The notes under the pieces were generated by a model that was given only the letters and a program-made list of their open reading frames with translations, made no database searches and was not told the DNA's origin. DNA of 64,000 bases from Nitrobacter sp051535215 (GTDB lineage Bacteria > Pseudomonadota > Alphaproteobacteria > Rhizobiales > Xanthobacteraceae). Positions 46,993 through 59,930 of the stretch are shown here, one piece after another. Numbering within the stretch: position 1 is the first letter of the stretch; every line of letters starts with the position of its first letter. Where the stretch lies: NCBI RefSeq assembly GCF_051535215.1, contig NZ_JBPPLY010000014.1:19586-83585 (forward strand), in the 5' to 3' direction. Both the position numbers and the translations under genes were made by a program.

Positions 46993-47098
46993 CCTCTCCC
47001 GCTTGCGGGGGAGATCGTCGGACGAATGTCCGCGGGTGGGGGCTCTGGCAATCGGCTCCCTCCCTAACCCTTTCCCGCAAGCGGGAGAGGGAACAGGC
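46993..47098. repeat. palindromic intergenic repeat between rpoB and rpoC
   Basis: CCTCTCCCGCTTGCGGGGGAGA at the left edge and CCCTTTCCCGCAAGCGGGAGAGGG at the right edge, with a central GTCGGACGAATGTCCGCGGG. It has the same layout as the nusG-rplK element at 39310-39424 but different sequence in the middle. It takes up most of the rpoB-rpoC spacer. Confidence 0.85.
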
Positions 47099-47151
47099 CC
47101 AGGTTTAACCGACCCGCGGAGTTTCGCTCCAACGGTGTCGAGGAGAACACC

Positions 47152-51351
<4,200 letters not shown>

Positions 51352-51371
51352 GAATCACTTGATTTCACGCG

Positions 51372-51401
51372 AAAAAGGCCGGTGCTGTCCGGCCTTTTTT
51401 G
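51372..51401 (+). terminator. rho-independent terminator of the rpoBC operon
   Basis: AAAAAGGCCGG, loop TGCTGT, CCGGCCTTTTTTGC. The stem is six GC pairs, extended by A-T pairs, with a T6 tail. Confidence 0.95.
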
Positions 51402-51643
51402 CGTTGGGCGGTCTCCGGCGTGCTTTTTTCGGCGAGGCTTGGTTTGTTCATCTTCCCTTCATGTGGAAAGGGCTTTTTCTAAGTTGGCCACCAAACACAA
51501 GAATCGAATACGGCGGCAGATAAAAACGAGGGACGGGAAGCCGACGTTTCCTCCTCCATGGCTGAACGTCGCTGGCCGCGGTAGCCAGAGAAAGGCCGGG
51601 TCCGGGCTGCGAAAGCGCCAGGCGCGGATGTCGAAAGAAGAAT

Positions 51644-53692
51644 ATGCTTGATCTCGCGATTGTTGGTGGCGGCCCCGGCGGGCTGATGAGTGCCTGGCAC
51701 CTCAGGAAAAAGCTCGGAGAACTGTGTCGCGTCACCATCTTTGAGGCTTCCGACCGCCTGGGCGGCAAGCTGCTGACCCGCAAGTTCGAGACCGCGCCGG
51801 CGATGTACGAGGCGGGTGTTGCGGAGATCTACGACTACTCGATGACGGGGCCGGACCCGCTGCGCGAACTGATCCAGCATTTCGGATTGCAGACGATTCC
51901 GATGGATGCCGGACAGGTGCAACTCGACGGCGAACTGCTCGACGACGTTTCCGGCATGCGCCGCAAATACGGCGCGCGAACCGCCGATGCCATCGAGGCT
52001 TTCCGCAAGCGTTGCGCCGAGATGATGTCGCCGATCGCATACTATGAAGGCGCACGCGACAACGAGCATCCCTGGGCGTTCATGACGGCGGAGGAACTGC
52101 TCGACAAGGAAGTCACCGACCCCGTCGCCAGGCGTTTCTTCAAGGTGATGGCGCGCTCCGATATCGCCACCGAAAGCCACAACACCAACGGACTGAACGC
52201 GCTCAAGAACTTCGTGATGGATGTGGACGGCTATATCGGCCTGTATTCGATCCAGAACGGCAACGAGCAGTTGATCGATTGCCTGAGGTCGGAGGTCGAT
52301 GCGGACATTCAGTTCAATCACCGCATCCTCAAGGTCGGCAAGACGCCGGCTGGCCGTTATCAGCTCAACATGATGAACGGCAAGGGACCAGAGACCCGCG
52401 ACTTCGATCTGGTCATCATGTGTCTGCCCCATAGCTGGCTCGCCACCGTCGGATGGGACGGCGAGCAGTTGCGCAAGTCGATGGTCAAGCACGTCGCTTA
52501 CTTCGACCGGCCAGCGCACTACCTGCGCGTGTCGGTGCTGTTCGACGAACCGTTCTGGGGCGAAAAGATCTCGGGCGCGTGGTTCATGTCCGAAGCCTTC
52601 GGCGGCTGCTGCGTTTACAACGAAGGCGCGCGGCACAATGTCGGCCGTCACGGCGTGCTGAACTGGCTGATCGCCGGCTCCGATGCGCTTGCGTTCGCGA
52701 ACCTCAGCGACACGGAGCTGACCGAGACGGCGCTGAAGTCGCTGCCGGCCTCGCTCGGCAACGCTCGCGCGCATTTCCTCGAAGGTAAAGTCCATCGCTG
52801 GATGTCGTCGGTCAACGCGATTCCCGGCGGCCTTCCCGCGCGCGACGTCATGACCAACCATCGGCCCGAGCCGAAGGAGCATCCCGGGCTGGTTCTGGTC
52901 GGCGACTACCTGTTCGATTCGACGCTTAACGGCCTGTTGGATTCATCGGATGCGGCGACTGACATCGTGGTCAGCGAGATGATGAAACTCCGCCGCGCTC
53001 GCGGCGGGACGGGCGGCAGCGCCTTCGACCGGATCAACCGCGATTACTTCGAGAACTATCGCGGCCTTGGCCCTTATCGCGAGTGCTGGCAGCAGTTCAG
53101 CGATCCGGACTTCCTGATCGACCTGATCCGGATCGCCTGGAACAGGACGACAACCGACTACAAGCTGCTGGTGGCGGGATCGGCGAGCGGTGAACTGGTT
53201 GGCGCGTTGCGCGCCCGCGGCATCGATGCCTGGGGCATCGAGAACAACCGCGCCATTCATGCCATGACGCCGACGGCGCTGCAGACGTTCAACCGGCTCG
53301 GTTCGATCGTCGACATGCCGTTCGAGGACGGACAGTTCGATTTCGTCTACGAAACGAGCCTTTGCCATGTTCCGGAATCCCGGACGCTGCGGGCGGTTCG
53401 CGAACTGAACCGCGTCGTCAGAACCGGCCTGATTTTCGGTTCCGTCACCTCCGACATGAAGCCGACCCTGATCGACCGTTACGATCTGCTGCGCGGCGTG
53501 AAGAAGCTCGGAACCTGGTGGGAATGGTCGGAGATCTTTTTCAACAACGGGTTCGATCTCGCCATGAACCGCGACGACCGTACCGACGCGTTGTGGGCCG
53601 CGGCCCTTGCCGCCGGCAAGGGACCGGAGCAGTGGTACGCAGATTCCGAAAGCCTGCGTTACTGCCTGTTCGACAAGGTAGAGGACGCTTAA
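51644..53692 (+). CDS. flavin amine-oxidase-like protein fused to a SAM methyltransferase domain
   Basis: 682 residues with two domains. Residues 3-450 are a FAD-dependent amine-oxidase/desaturase-like fold: LDLAIVGGGPGGLMSAWHLR (Rossmann GxGxxG), FEASDRLGGKLLTRKF, and the C-terminal FAD motif LVLVGDYLFDSTLNGLLDSS near 415. Residues 470-670 are a class I methyltransferase: LLVAGSASGELVGALRARGI (motif I, about 508), VDMPFEDGQFDFVYETSLCH, and LNRVVRTGLIFGSVTSDMKP. The substrate is unknown. The ABC exporter gene follows 120 bp later on the same strand, so the product may be exported. The start ATG 51644 directly begins the Rossmann strand. Confidence 0.88.
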   Translation: MLDLAIVGGGPGGLMSAWHLRKKLGELCRVTIFEASDRLGGKLLTRKFETAPAMYEAGVAEIYDYSMTGPDPLRELIQHFGLQTIPMDAGQVQLDGELLDDVSGMRRKYGARTADAIEAFRKRCAEMMSPIAYYEGARDNEHPWAFMTAEELLDKEVTDPVARRFFKVMARSDIATESHNTNGLNALKNFVMDVDGYIGLYSIQNGNEQLIDCLRSEVDADIQFNHRILKVGKTPAGRYQLNMMNGKGPETRDFDLVIMCLPHSWLATVGWDGEQLRKSMVKHVAYFDRPAHYLRVSVLFDEPFWGEKISGAWFMSEAFGGCCVYNEGARHNVGRHGVLNWLIAGSDALAFANLSDTELTETALKSLPASLGNARAHFLEGKVHRWMSSVNAIPGGLPARDVMTNHRPEPKEHPGLVLVGDYLFDSTLNGLLDSSDAATDIVVSEMMKLRRARGGTGGSAFDRINRDYFENYRGLGPYRECWQQFSDPDFLIDLIRIAWNRTTTDYKLLVAGSASGELVGALRARGIDAWGIENNRAIHAMTPTALQTFNRLGSIVDMPFEDGQFDFVYETSLCHVPESRTLRAVRELNRVVRTGLIFGSVTSDMKPTLIDRYDLLRGVKKLGTWWEWSEIFFNNGFDLAMNRDDRTDALWAAALAAGKGPEQWYADSESLRYCLFDKVEDA

Positions 53693-53812
53693 GTCCTCAC
53701 GGACGAGTCCGGATCTGCACCGGCTTCATACGTGGAGTGTCTCGGTTCGGTCAAAAAAACTTCGTTTTCATACGGCGGCGAGACCGGCCGTCCGCAACGG
53801 TAAAACCCGATC

Positions 53813-55807
53813 GTGCCCAAGGTGCCGCCGCTCGACGCTCCGCCCGCTCCCGATGATGCGGCACGGGTCCCGCCGACGAACTCCCACGCCGCGATCGCGC
53901 CGGTGCCGGTCTCGCCGCCGAGCAAGTCTGGTGCGGGGCCTCATGCCGCTGTCGACGATGACGAAGACGATGACGAAAACGAGAACGACGAACTCGACCT
54001 CGACGATGACGAGGATCTCGTTGTCTACACCGCGCGCGAGGCCGCCGGTGCGCTGGCGACGATCTATGCGTTTATCCGGCCCTCGCTCCGGAACTACCGG
54101 AAGGCGTTGGCGTTCGTTGGGTTCGGCCTGCTGATCGAGACGCTGTTCAACGTCATCATGCCGCTCAGTCTCAAGTTTCTGATCGACGATGCGCTCGGCG
54201 AAGAGGATTTCGTCGTTCTGATGCGCATCCTGTCGGTGCTCGCAGTCGCCGGCATCGTCACCTCGCTGATCTCGATCTGGTACGAACGATGGGACGCGTG
54301 GCTGTCGTCATCGATCATCTCGGAGGTGCGTCAGCGGCTATTCAATCACGTGCAGGATCTGCCCTCAGCGTTTTTCGCGCGCATCCGGCGCGGGGAAATT
54401 CTGTCGCGCTTCTCTGTCGATCTCTCGGCGTTCGAAGGGGCGACGAAGGCGCTCGCCAACACGGCGCTGCTTCCGGCGATGGAACTGGTGGCGGGCATCG
54501 TTCTGATGCTGTTCTTGAGCTGGCCGCTGGCGGTGGTCGCGTTGCTGATCTTTCCGATCACGCTGATCGGTCCGCGCATCCTGACGCCGAAGGCGGTGCA
54601 GGCCAATTACGAGCAGAAGGTCAACGAGTCGGCGATCCTTGGCGTGGTCCAGGAGAACATCGCCGCGCAGGCGCTGGTCAAGGCCTTCAGTCTGCAGCGG
54701 CGCGCCCGCGGCTGGTTCACCGTCCGCAATGAGGAGACCAGAAAGAAGATCGCATCCTCCACGTTCTTGTCGAGCATGGTCGAGCGGTCGGTCACGATCG
54801 CCGTGCTGCTGCTGCATCTCGTCGTCCTCGGCATCGGCGCCTATCTCGCAACCAGCGGCCAGATCACGATCGGAACGTTCGTGACGTTCGAAAGCGCGTT
54901 CTGGGAAATCTCGTACAATATCGCCCATCTGATGTCCTATGTTCCGGTTTCTATTCAGGCCGCGGCGGCCGTGCGCCACATGCAGGAACTGCTCGACGAA
55001 CCGACGCGCGGCGTCGACCGCCCCGGCGCGCCGGACCTGCCGCGCATCACCCATGACATCACCTTCGATCGCGTGACGTTCCGATACGAGAGCGCCGAGA
55101 CACCGGTCCTCGACAACCTCACTCTACGGCTCGATGTCGGAAAGCGCATCGCAATCGTCGGGCCGAGCGGCTCTGGCAAGAGCACGCTGCTCAATCTGAT
55201 CCTGCGCCTCTATGTGCCGGATGAAGGCCGCGTCACCATCGACGGAGTCGATATAAGGAAGGTGACGCGCGAGTCGCTGCGATCGAGCATGGCGATCGTG
55301 TTTCAGGAGAACATGCTTTTCAACATGTCGATCCGCGAAAACATTCGTCTCGGCAAGGAAAACGCCAGCGACGCGGAAGTCGAGGCTGCGGCGAAAAAGG
55401 CCGAGATTCATCGCTTCATCATGAGCCTGCCCCGGCGCTACGATACTGTTGTCGGGGAGCGCGGCGATACGCTGTCGGGCGGCCAGCGTCAGCGTATAGC
55501 GATTGCGCGCGCGATCGTGCGCGATCCCTCGATACTGTTGCTCGACGAGGCGACATCCGCACTCGACCAGACCACTGAAGCCGCGATCAATCGCACGCTT
55601 CTCAGGGTGTCCAAGGGGCGCACCATGATCTTTTCGACCCATCGCCTGACCTCGGTTGTCGATATGGATGAGATCATCGTCATCAGCGGCGGCCGGGCAG
55701 TCGAGCGGGGTTCCCATTCCGAACTGATGAAAAGTCACGGCCTCTACCGCAAGCTCTGGGACGACCAGGGTCACGGGCATGATCACGTCGATAGCGATGA
55801 CGAATAG
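53813..55807 (+). CDS. ABC exporter half-transporter (fused membrane and ATPase domains) with acidic N-terminus
   Basis: 664 residues from GTG 53813. Residues 1-80 are unusual: a Pro/Ala stretch, then about 25 residues almost entirely Asp/Glu/Asn (DDDEDDDENENDELDLDDDE). Residues 95-380 form the six-helix ABC_membrane domain. The ATPase has Walker A GPSGSGKST (450-458), LSGGQRQRIAIARAI (554 on) and Walker B ILLLDEATSALD (574 on). The C-terminus is again acidic with His (GHGHDHVDSDDE). It is a lipid, peptide or small-molecule exporter, and the substrate is unknown. It lies directly downstream of the flavin-methyltransferase fusion. Confidence 0.93.
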   Translation: MPKVPPLDAPPAPDDAARVPPTNSHAAIAPVPVSPPSKSGAGPHAAVDDDEDDDENENDELDLDDDEDLVVYTAREAAGALATIYAFIRPSLRNYRKALAFVGFGLLIETLFNVIMPLSLKFLIDDALGEEDFVVLMRILSVLAVAGIVTSLISIWYERWDAWLSSSIISEVRQRLFNHVQDLPSAFFARIRRGEILSRFSVDLSAFEGATKALANTALLPAMELVAGIVLMLFLSWPLAVVALLIFPITLIGPRILTPKAVQANYEQKVNESAILGVVQENIAAQALVKAFSLQRRARGWFTVRNEETRKKIASSTFLSSMVERSVTIAVLLLHLVVLGIGAYLATSGQITIGTFVTFESAFWEISYNIAHLMSYVPVSIQAAAAVRHMQELLDEPTRGVDRPGAPDLPRITHDITFDRVTFRYESAETPVLDNLTLRLDVGKRIAIVGPSGSGKSTLLNLILRLYVPDEGRVTIDGVDIRKVTRESLRSSMAIVFQENMLFNMSIRENIRLGKENASDAEVEAAAKKAEIHRFIMSLPRRYDTVVGERGDTLSGGQRQRIAIARAIVRDPSILLLDEATSALDQTTEAAINRTLLRVSKGRTMIFSTHRLTSVVDMDEIIVISGGRAVERGSHSELMKSHGLYRKLWDDQGHGHDHVDSDDE

Positions 55808-55929
55808 GGGTTTTCGCCTACGAAATTATGCGATCGAAGAGAGGAAAAATTAATATCAAGTTTAGCCAATTTGCCCGTTTCATCGCAGCGTTGTTCGTTT
55901 CGCGCTTGCGGGATGTTATATTCCGTTGT

Positions 55930-56003
55930 GCGGATGCAGCTCGATGGCCGAGCAACGGTTTTCCAGACTGAAGATGCAGGTTCGATTCCTGCCATCCGCT
56001 CCA
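55930..56003 (+). tRNA. tRNA-Gly (anticodon UCC), unusual core
   Basis: Acceptor GCGGATG pairs with CATCCGC, followed by T and encoded CCA. The D-stem is GCTC/GAGC with loop GATGGCC, the anticodon loop TTTCCAG (TCC at 55962-55964), and the T-arm GCAGG-TTCGATT-CCTGC. Deviations: position 8 is C rather than T, 14 is G rather than A, 21 is C rather than A. The anticodon stem has a G-T pair and an A-A mismatch at its base. It may be functional with a rebuilt core, or decaying. It lies between the ABC transporter and the PilZ gene. Confidence 0.8.
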
Positions 56004-56059
56004 GTCGCGCCAGGCGCGGACGTAAAGGAGGATCGCGCGGAAGCGCGGGAACCGAGCGC

Positions 56060-56317
56060 ATGATCGATGCAGAGAAAAAACGGCAGAGCCGCAAGTCGGT
56101 CCGACAATCCGCGTGGATCATCCTCGACGGCGGCTTCGCCAGACGGCCGTGCTTCGTCATCGATCTGTCGGCGACGGGCGCCAAGATCGACCTCAACGAC
56201 ACCAGCGCGGCATCGGCCGGTTTCCAACTGACGTTCTCGCCCCATGCAAGAACCGGGCGCCGATGCCAGGCAGTCTGGCGCAACGGAACGACGCTGGGCG
56301 TCAGGTTCATCGCCTAG
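56060..56317 (+). CDS. small PilZ-domain protein
   Basis: 85 residues. The c-di-GMP-binding PilZ motifs are visible: RxxxR in SRKSVRQSAWI (Arg11, Arg15) and DxSxxG in VIDLSATGAKIDL (Asp35-Gly40), ending in CQAVWRNGTTLGVRF, the usual last strand. The ATG at 56060 is chosen from the motif spacing. An AAAGGAGG further upstream has no start codon at the right distance. A stand-alone PilZ acts as a c-di-GMP effector. It begins 56 bp after the tRNA-Gly. Confidence 0.88.
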   Translation: MIDAEKKRQSRKSVRQSAWIILDGGFARRPCFVIDLSATGAKIDLNDTSAASAGFQLTFSPHARTGRRCQAVWRNGTTLGVRFIA

Positions 56318-56337
56318 ACTTAGGTGAGCCAGTCGCG

Positions 56338-57534
56338 CTAGGCGGCTTTGCCTTCGTGCGATTCAGGGTGCGCCTGAGGTGCTGGTATCGGCGTGTCTGG
56401 CTTGTGCGCTCGCCGCATCACGCCCTGAGCCAGCCGTCCTATGAAGCGCGCCCAACGCCGTGCGCGCCAGGTCAAGCCATCGTCGATCGACAGCGAGCGA
56501 AGGTGCCAGGCTTTCGCGGCCGACCATGCGTCGCATTCCACCTTCACCGGATCGTCGTAGAACATTTCGATCTTGGAGCGACCCATGCCTTCGGTCGCAA
56601 GCCAGGTCGGGATATGAACGTTGCAAAGCCGTTCGACGTCGGTGAACACCTTGTCGGTGCCGGTCCCCGCGGCCGGGCACGACGTCGCGAAAGCGTCGCC
56701 GACGAGAACGACTCCGGCTTGCCGATGATTTTCCGTGACGTACAGATCCGCCGGCCGGATCTTGATCGGGCCACTGACCCTGAAGCCTCCGGTCATCCGG
56801 TCGAAGCCAGGCATCATCGCGCGCATCGTCGCTTCGGGGTTTTCACGAAATTCGCGAAACCAGATATCGTCCATGGGTCGATAGACCATCATGTTCGCCC
56901 GCATCACGGCCCCGATCGGAAACAGCGTCAGATAGGCCATGCGGTCGGCCGTTCGCTTCGGCCAGTAGGTCAGGGCCGGGAAGGGTAGTGCCGGGCGGCC
57001 GACCGGCGCGACGTCGAAGCCCAGCGTCACGGAATGACACTCGCTGATGACGCGCCGCTGGAGGCTGAGCATGTGCCGCAAGCTGATGCTGAGACCGTTC
57101 GCGAGCACGATCAGCCGCGCGGAAATTTCCTCGCCATTCGCCAGCACCACGCGCTGGCGCTCGGCGCCGGTCGCGACCTCGACGACCTTGGTGTAAAGAA
57201 TCTCAACGCCGGACGGGATCAGGGCGCGTGTGGCGTTGACAAGCGTGTCATACATCGCGCCGTGCTGATCGCTTGGCTTCTTCGCCACAACGAAACCGAA
57301 CCGCGCTTCCCAGACCTCACCGTCGACGGTGGTCGATCGCAGTATCTCCTGGTCCAATCCTGTCCTGCGCAATCGCGGCAGTTGCGTGCCGCCGATCTTT
57401 TCACAGCGCAGGTCGGGTGGATATATCGTATGCGGATCGATCATGATCGCGGCAATGCCGGCGCGGCCGAGCATCGCGGCGGTGGCCGATCCGGCCAGGC
57501 CGCCGCCCACGATCGCAATGTCGGTATAGCGCAT
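56338..57534 (-). CDS. FAD-dependent oxidoreductase (halogenase/geranylgeranyl-reductase superfamily)
   Basis: 398 residues. The FAD-binding Rossmann motif is at the start: YTDIAIVGGGLAGSATAAML. The second FAD motif is GVVLVGDAFATSCPAAGTGT near residue 290. RCEKIGGTQLPRLRRTGL and LSISLRHMLSLQRRVISE lie between. The protein resembles flavin-dependent halogenases and reductases, but I do not see the tryptophan-halogenase WxWxIP motif, so halogenation is not claimed. It is divergent from the GNAT gene (127 bp), with which it may be coordinated. Confidence 0.85.
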   Translation of the reverse strand: MRYTDIAIVGGGLAGSATAAMLGRAGIAAIMIDPHTIYPPDLRCEKIGGTQLPRLRRTGLDQEILRSTTVDGEVWEARFGFVVAKKPSDQHGAMYDTLVNATRALIPSGVEILYTKVVEVATGAERQRVVLANGEEISARLIVLANGLSISLRHMLSLQRRVISECHSVTLGFDVAPVGRPALPFPALTYWPKRTADRMAYLTLFPIGAVMRANMMVYRPMDDIWFREFRENPEATMRAMMPGFDRMTGGFRVSGPIKIRPADLYVTENHRQAGVVLVGDAFATSCPAAGTGTDKVFTDVERLCNVHIPTWLATEGMGRSKIEMFYDDPVKVECDAWSAAKAWHLRSLSIDDGLTWRARRWARFIGRLAQGVMRRAHKPDTPIPAPQAHPESHEGKAA

Positions 57535-57661
57535 ACACAGGCCCTTGTTCCGCAGTGCTATCCTTGCGCCTCAAAAGGCAAAGAAACCTTGAAGGACATC
57601 GAACGCTCGAAGCGGGTCGGGCCGACGCGGCTTAACTGAAAAGCAATGCCGGACCAACATT

Positions 57662-58849
57662 ATGCCGCCTGAAGCGCGGATCGCCCGGCAGGATCGCCCA
57701 AGGCCCCTGATGATTTCGGTAAACATTTGTTCACCAACCCTGGACCTTGTGGCGCCGTGGGACGACCTCGTCCAAAGGGCCTCTCCCAACGTGTTCATGA
57801 ATCCTGTCGCGCTGACTGTCGCGAATGAGACCGGCTTTGCGCGCATCCGGGTTCTGCTTGCGTGGGATGACGGCACCGAGCCAAGGAAGCTGGTCGGCAT
57901 GTGGGCCTTTCAGGTCCGTCGGATCTCGCGGTTGTGGCCAGCTTTGCTCGAGGCATTGCCCTATAACTATGCCTTTCTCTCAAACCCTGTCGTGGATCCC
58001 GCTTTCGTTCGCGACGTCGTTCCGGCCTTTCTGTCGACGATCCGCAACAGCCCCTCACTGCCAAAGGTGATCGATCTGAAGTCGTTCGATGCCGAGGCTG
58101 AAAGCTTCGACATGCTTGTGCATGCGCTGACGGAACAGGGCAGGGCGCAACTCAGATTGTCCGAGAGCACGCGGCCTTTCGCGACTCCCGAGCTTGGCGT
58201 GAAACGGTCCGGTTCGACCCGGAAGAAGCTGCGGCAGGACTGGAACCGGCTCTCCGCCGCCGGCGTGGTCGATATCGTCAACAAGGGAGCGCCGGACACG
58301 GCAGAGGCGTTCGAGACGTTTCTGAATCTGGAAGTCGCAGGCTGGAAGGGCGCACGCGGCACAGCCTTGCTGTGCGATGCCGCGGACGCGACCTTCGCCC
58401 GGCAGATGGTCGCTGCGCTTGCGGAGCGAGGCAACGCCTCGGTGGCGCTGTTGCGCGTCGACGGGCGCGCCATCGCCGCGCAGGTGCTGATGTATTGCGG
58501 CGCTACGGCTTACACCTGGAAGACCGCATTCAACCCAGACTACGCGAAATACTCGCCCGGCGCGTTGCTGATCGACAAGATTACGGACGAACTGTTTTCC
58601 TCAGGCAGGATCGTAGCGATCGATTCCTGTTCGCACGAAGGAAGCTTCATGACCCAGTTCTGGGCGGGTCGACGGCGAATGGCCGATTTGCTTGTCGATG
58701 TCGGAGCGGAGAAATCGTTGGCGTTTTCGCTGGAGGCTGCCCGTCAGCGAGGCTACGGCTCTCTCCGTCGGCTTCGCGACCGGATACGAGCCTGGTCCAT
58801 GCCGGCCCCGCCCAAAAGCAAGAAGGTGAGTTTTGCCGCGCATCGCTAG
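57662..58849 (+). CDS. GNAT acyltransferase, BioF2/CelD-BcsL type
   Basis: 395 residues from ATG 57662 (an ATG at 57710 is also possible). The C-terminal half is the diagnostic Acetyltransf_6 fold: KRSGSTRKKLRQDWNRLSAA, ASVALLRVDGRAIAAQVLMY, and AYTWKTAFNPDYAKYSPGAL, with SHEGSFMTQFWAGRR. Members take part in polysaccharide or cell-wall modification (CelD, FemAB-like). No signal peptide is seen, so it is cytoplasmic. Together with the neighbouring flavoenzymes and exporter it could modify an exported molecule. Confidence 0.87.
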   Translation: MPPEARIARQDRPRPLMISVNICSPTLDLVAPWDDLVQRASPNVFMNPVALTVANETGFARIRVLLAWDDGTEPRKLVGMWAFQVRRISRLWPALLEALPYNYAFLSNPVVDPAFVRDVVPAFLSTIRNSPSLPKVIDLKSFDAEAESFDMLVHALTEQGRAQLRLSESTRPFATPELGVKRSGSTRKKLRQDWNRLSAAGVVDIVNKGAPDTAEAFETFLNLEVAGWKGARGTALLCDAADATFARQMVAALAERGNASVALLRVDGRAIAAQVLMYCGATAYTWKTAFNPDYAKYSPGALLIDKITDELFSSGRIVAIDSCSHEGSFMTQFWAGRRRMADLLVDVGAEKSLAFSLEAARQRGYGSLRRLRDRIRAWSMPAPPKSKKVSFAAHR

Positions 58850-59135
58850 AGTGTGCCGCCACGTGCGCCGCTCCGGCGGCACCGGGTTGACTTATGGTCT
58901 ACGCTATATCTTACTAAATATATTGATAGACGGTGCAACGCACCCCGAACGCATGTCTAGAAGTGTTCGAATAGGTTCGGCGAAGCAGCCGAGGCAATAT
59001 CGGATTGATTGACCTGGCGACGCAAACAGGCGCGACGAGTCGGAGCGCGACCCGACGCAGCTTGCCTTTGGTCTTGCAAAGACCGAAACTGCGGCCGCCG
59101 GTTCAGCGCTCCTGAAAGAACCGCGACCGGGGATC

Positions 59136-59846
59136 ATGGCACAGAGACCAAAAAACGCCCTGTTGGCAAGTATACCGGACTCGGAATGGATCGAAGTTCA
59201 GAAATTGTGCGAGCCCGTCAAGCTTCCGCTGGGGCGCGTACTGTACGAACCCCGCGGCGCTTTCGATTACGTCTACTTCCCCGAGACGGCGATCATCTCC
59301 AATATCGCACCGCTCAAGATCGACAAGACGGCTGAGACGTCGACGACAGGGCGCGAGGGAGTGATCAACGTCGGAGCCATCATGGGTGACGATCAATCGA
59401 TGCATCGCGCCGTCGTCCAGGTATCCGGTGACGGCATCCGTATTTCCTTTCGCGACTTTCAGGATCTGCAGTCGCGCCTGCCTGTCTTTCGGCGCAAGCT
59501 CAACGCCTATTCGCGAGCGTTTCTCGCGCAGGTGATGCAGTCCGTCGCATGCAACGCCAGCCATACGCTGCTTCAGCGATGCGCGCGATGGCTGCTGAAG
59601 TCCCATGATCGCGTCGACGGTGATGAGCTTCGACTCACCCAGCAATTCCTTGCCGAGTTGCTGGTTGTCAGTCGCGTGGCGGTGAACGCCGAGCTCAAGA
59701 AATTCCAGCAATTGAAAGTTCTCACATACAGCCGCGGCACCATCACGATACTGGACCGGAGCCTTCTGGAGCGCACATCCTGCGAGTGCTATCGCGCCGT
59801 CCGGCGCGAATACGACAGGCTGCTGCCGGGCTCGTTCACCAAATAA
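59136..59846 (+). CDS. Crp/Fnr-family transcriptional regulator
   Basis: 236 residues. Residues 20-130 form a cNMP-binding-like beta-roll (LPLGRVLYEPRGAFDYVYFP, SVTTGREGVINVGAIMGD-like). A winged helix follows: DELRLTQQFLAELLVVSRVA, VNAELKKFQQLKVLTYSRGT. The N-terminal cysteines of FNR are absent, so it is not an oxygen-sensing FNR. This is the sub-family common in rhizobia that lacks a known ligand. It is preceded by a 286-bp gap after the GNAT gene. Confidence 0.9.
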   Translation: MAQRPKNALLASIPDSEWIEVQKLCEPVKLPLGRVLYEPRGAFDYVYFPETAIISNIAPLKIDKTAETSTTGREGVINVGAIMGDDQSMHRAVVQVSGDGIRISFRDFQDLQSRLPVFRRKLNAYSRAFLAQVMQSVACNASHTLLQRCARWLLKSHDRVDGDELRLTQQFLAELLVVSRVAVNAELKKFQQLKVLTYSRGTITILDRSLLERTSCECYRAVRREYDRLLPGSFTK

Positions 59847-59850
59847 AAAA

Positions 59851-59875
59851 AGCCAGCTATGTAAACTAGTTGGCT
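59851..59875 (-). terminator. minus-strand terminator-like hairpin after the Crp/Fnr gene
   Basis: Read on the minus strand: AGCCAACTA, loop, TAGCTGGCT, then TTTTTTTATTT. The nine-pair stem (one G-T) has a T-run only in the minus direction. No minus-strand gene is recognised on its right. Confidence 0.5.
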
Positions 59876-59930
59876 ATACGGTCGCTGCGTCCATCGGTAC
59901 ACCAAATAAATCCAACAATGGAGCGCACCG

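Noticed and set aside
56338..57534. Tryptophan halogenase function for the FAD oxidoreductase
   Set aside because: The overall fold class fits, but the WxWxIP motif expected of tryptophan halogenases was not found.
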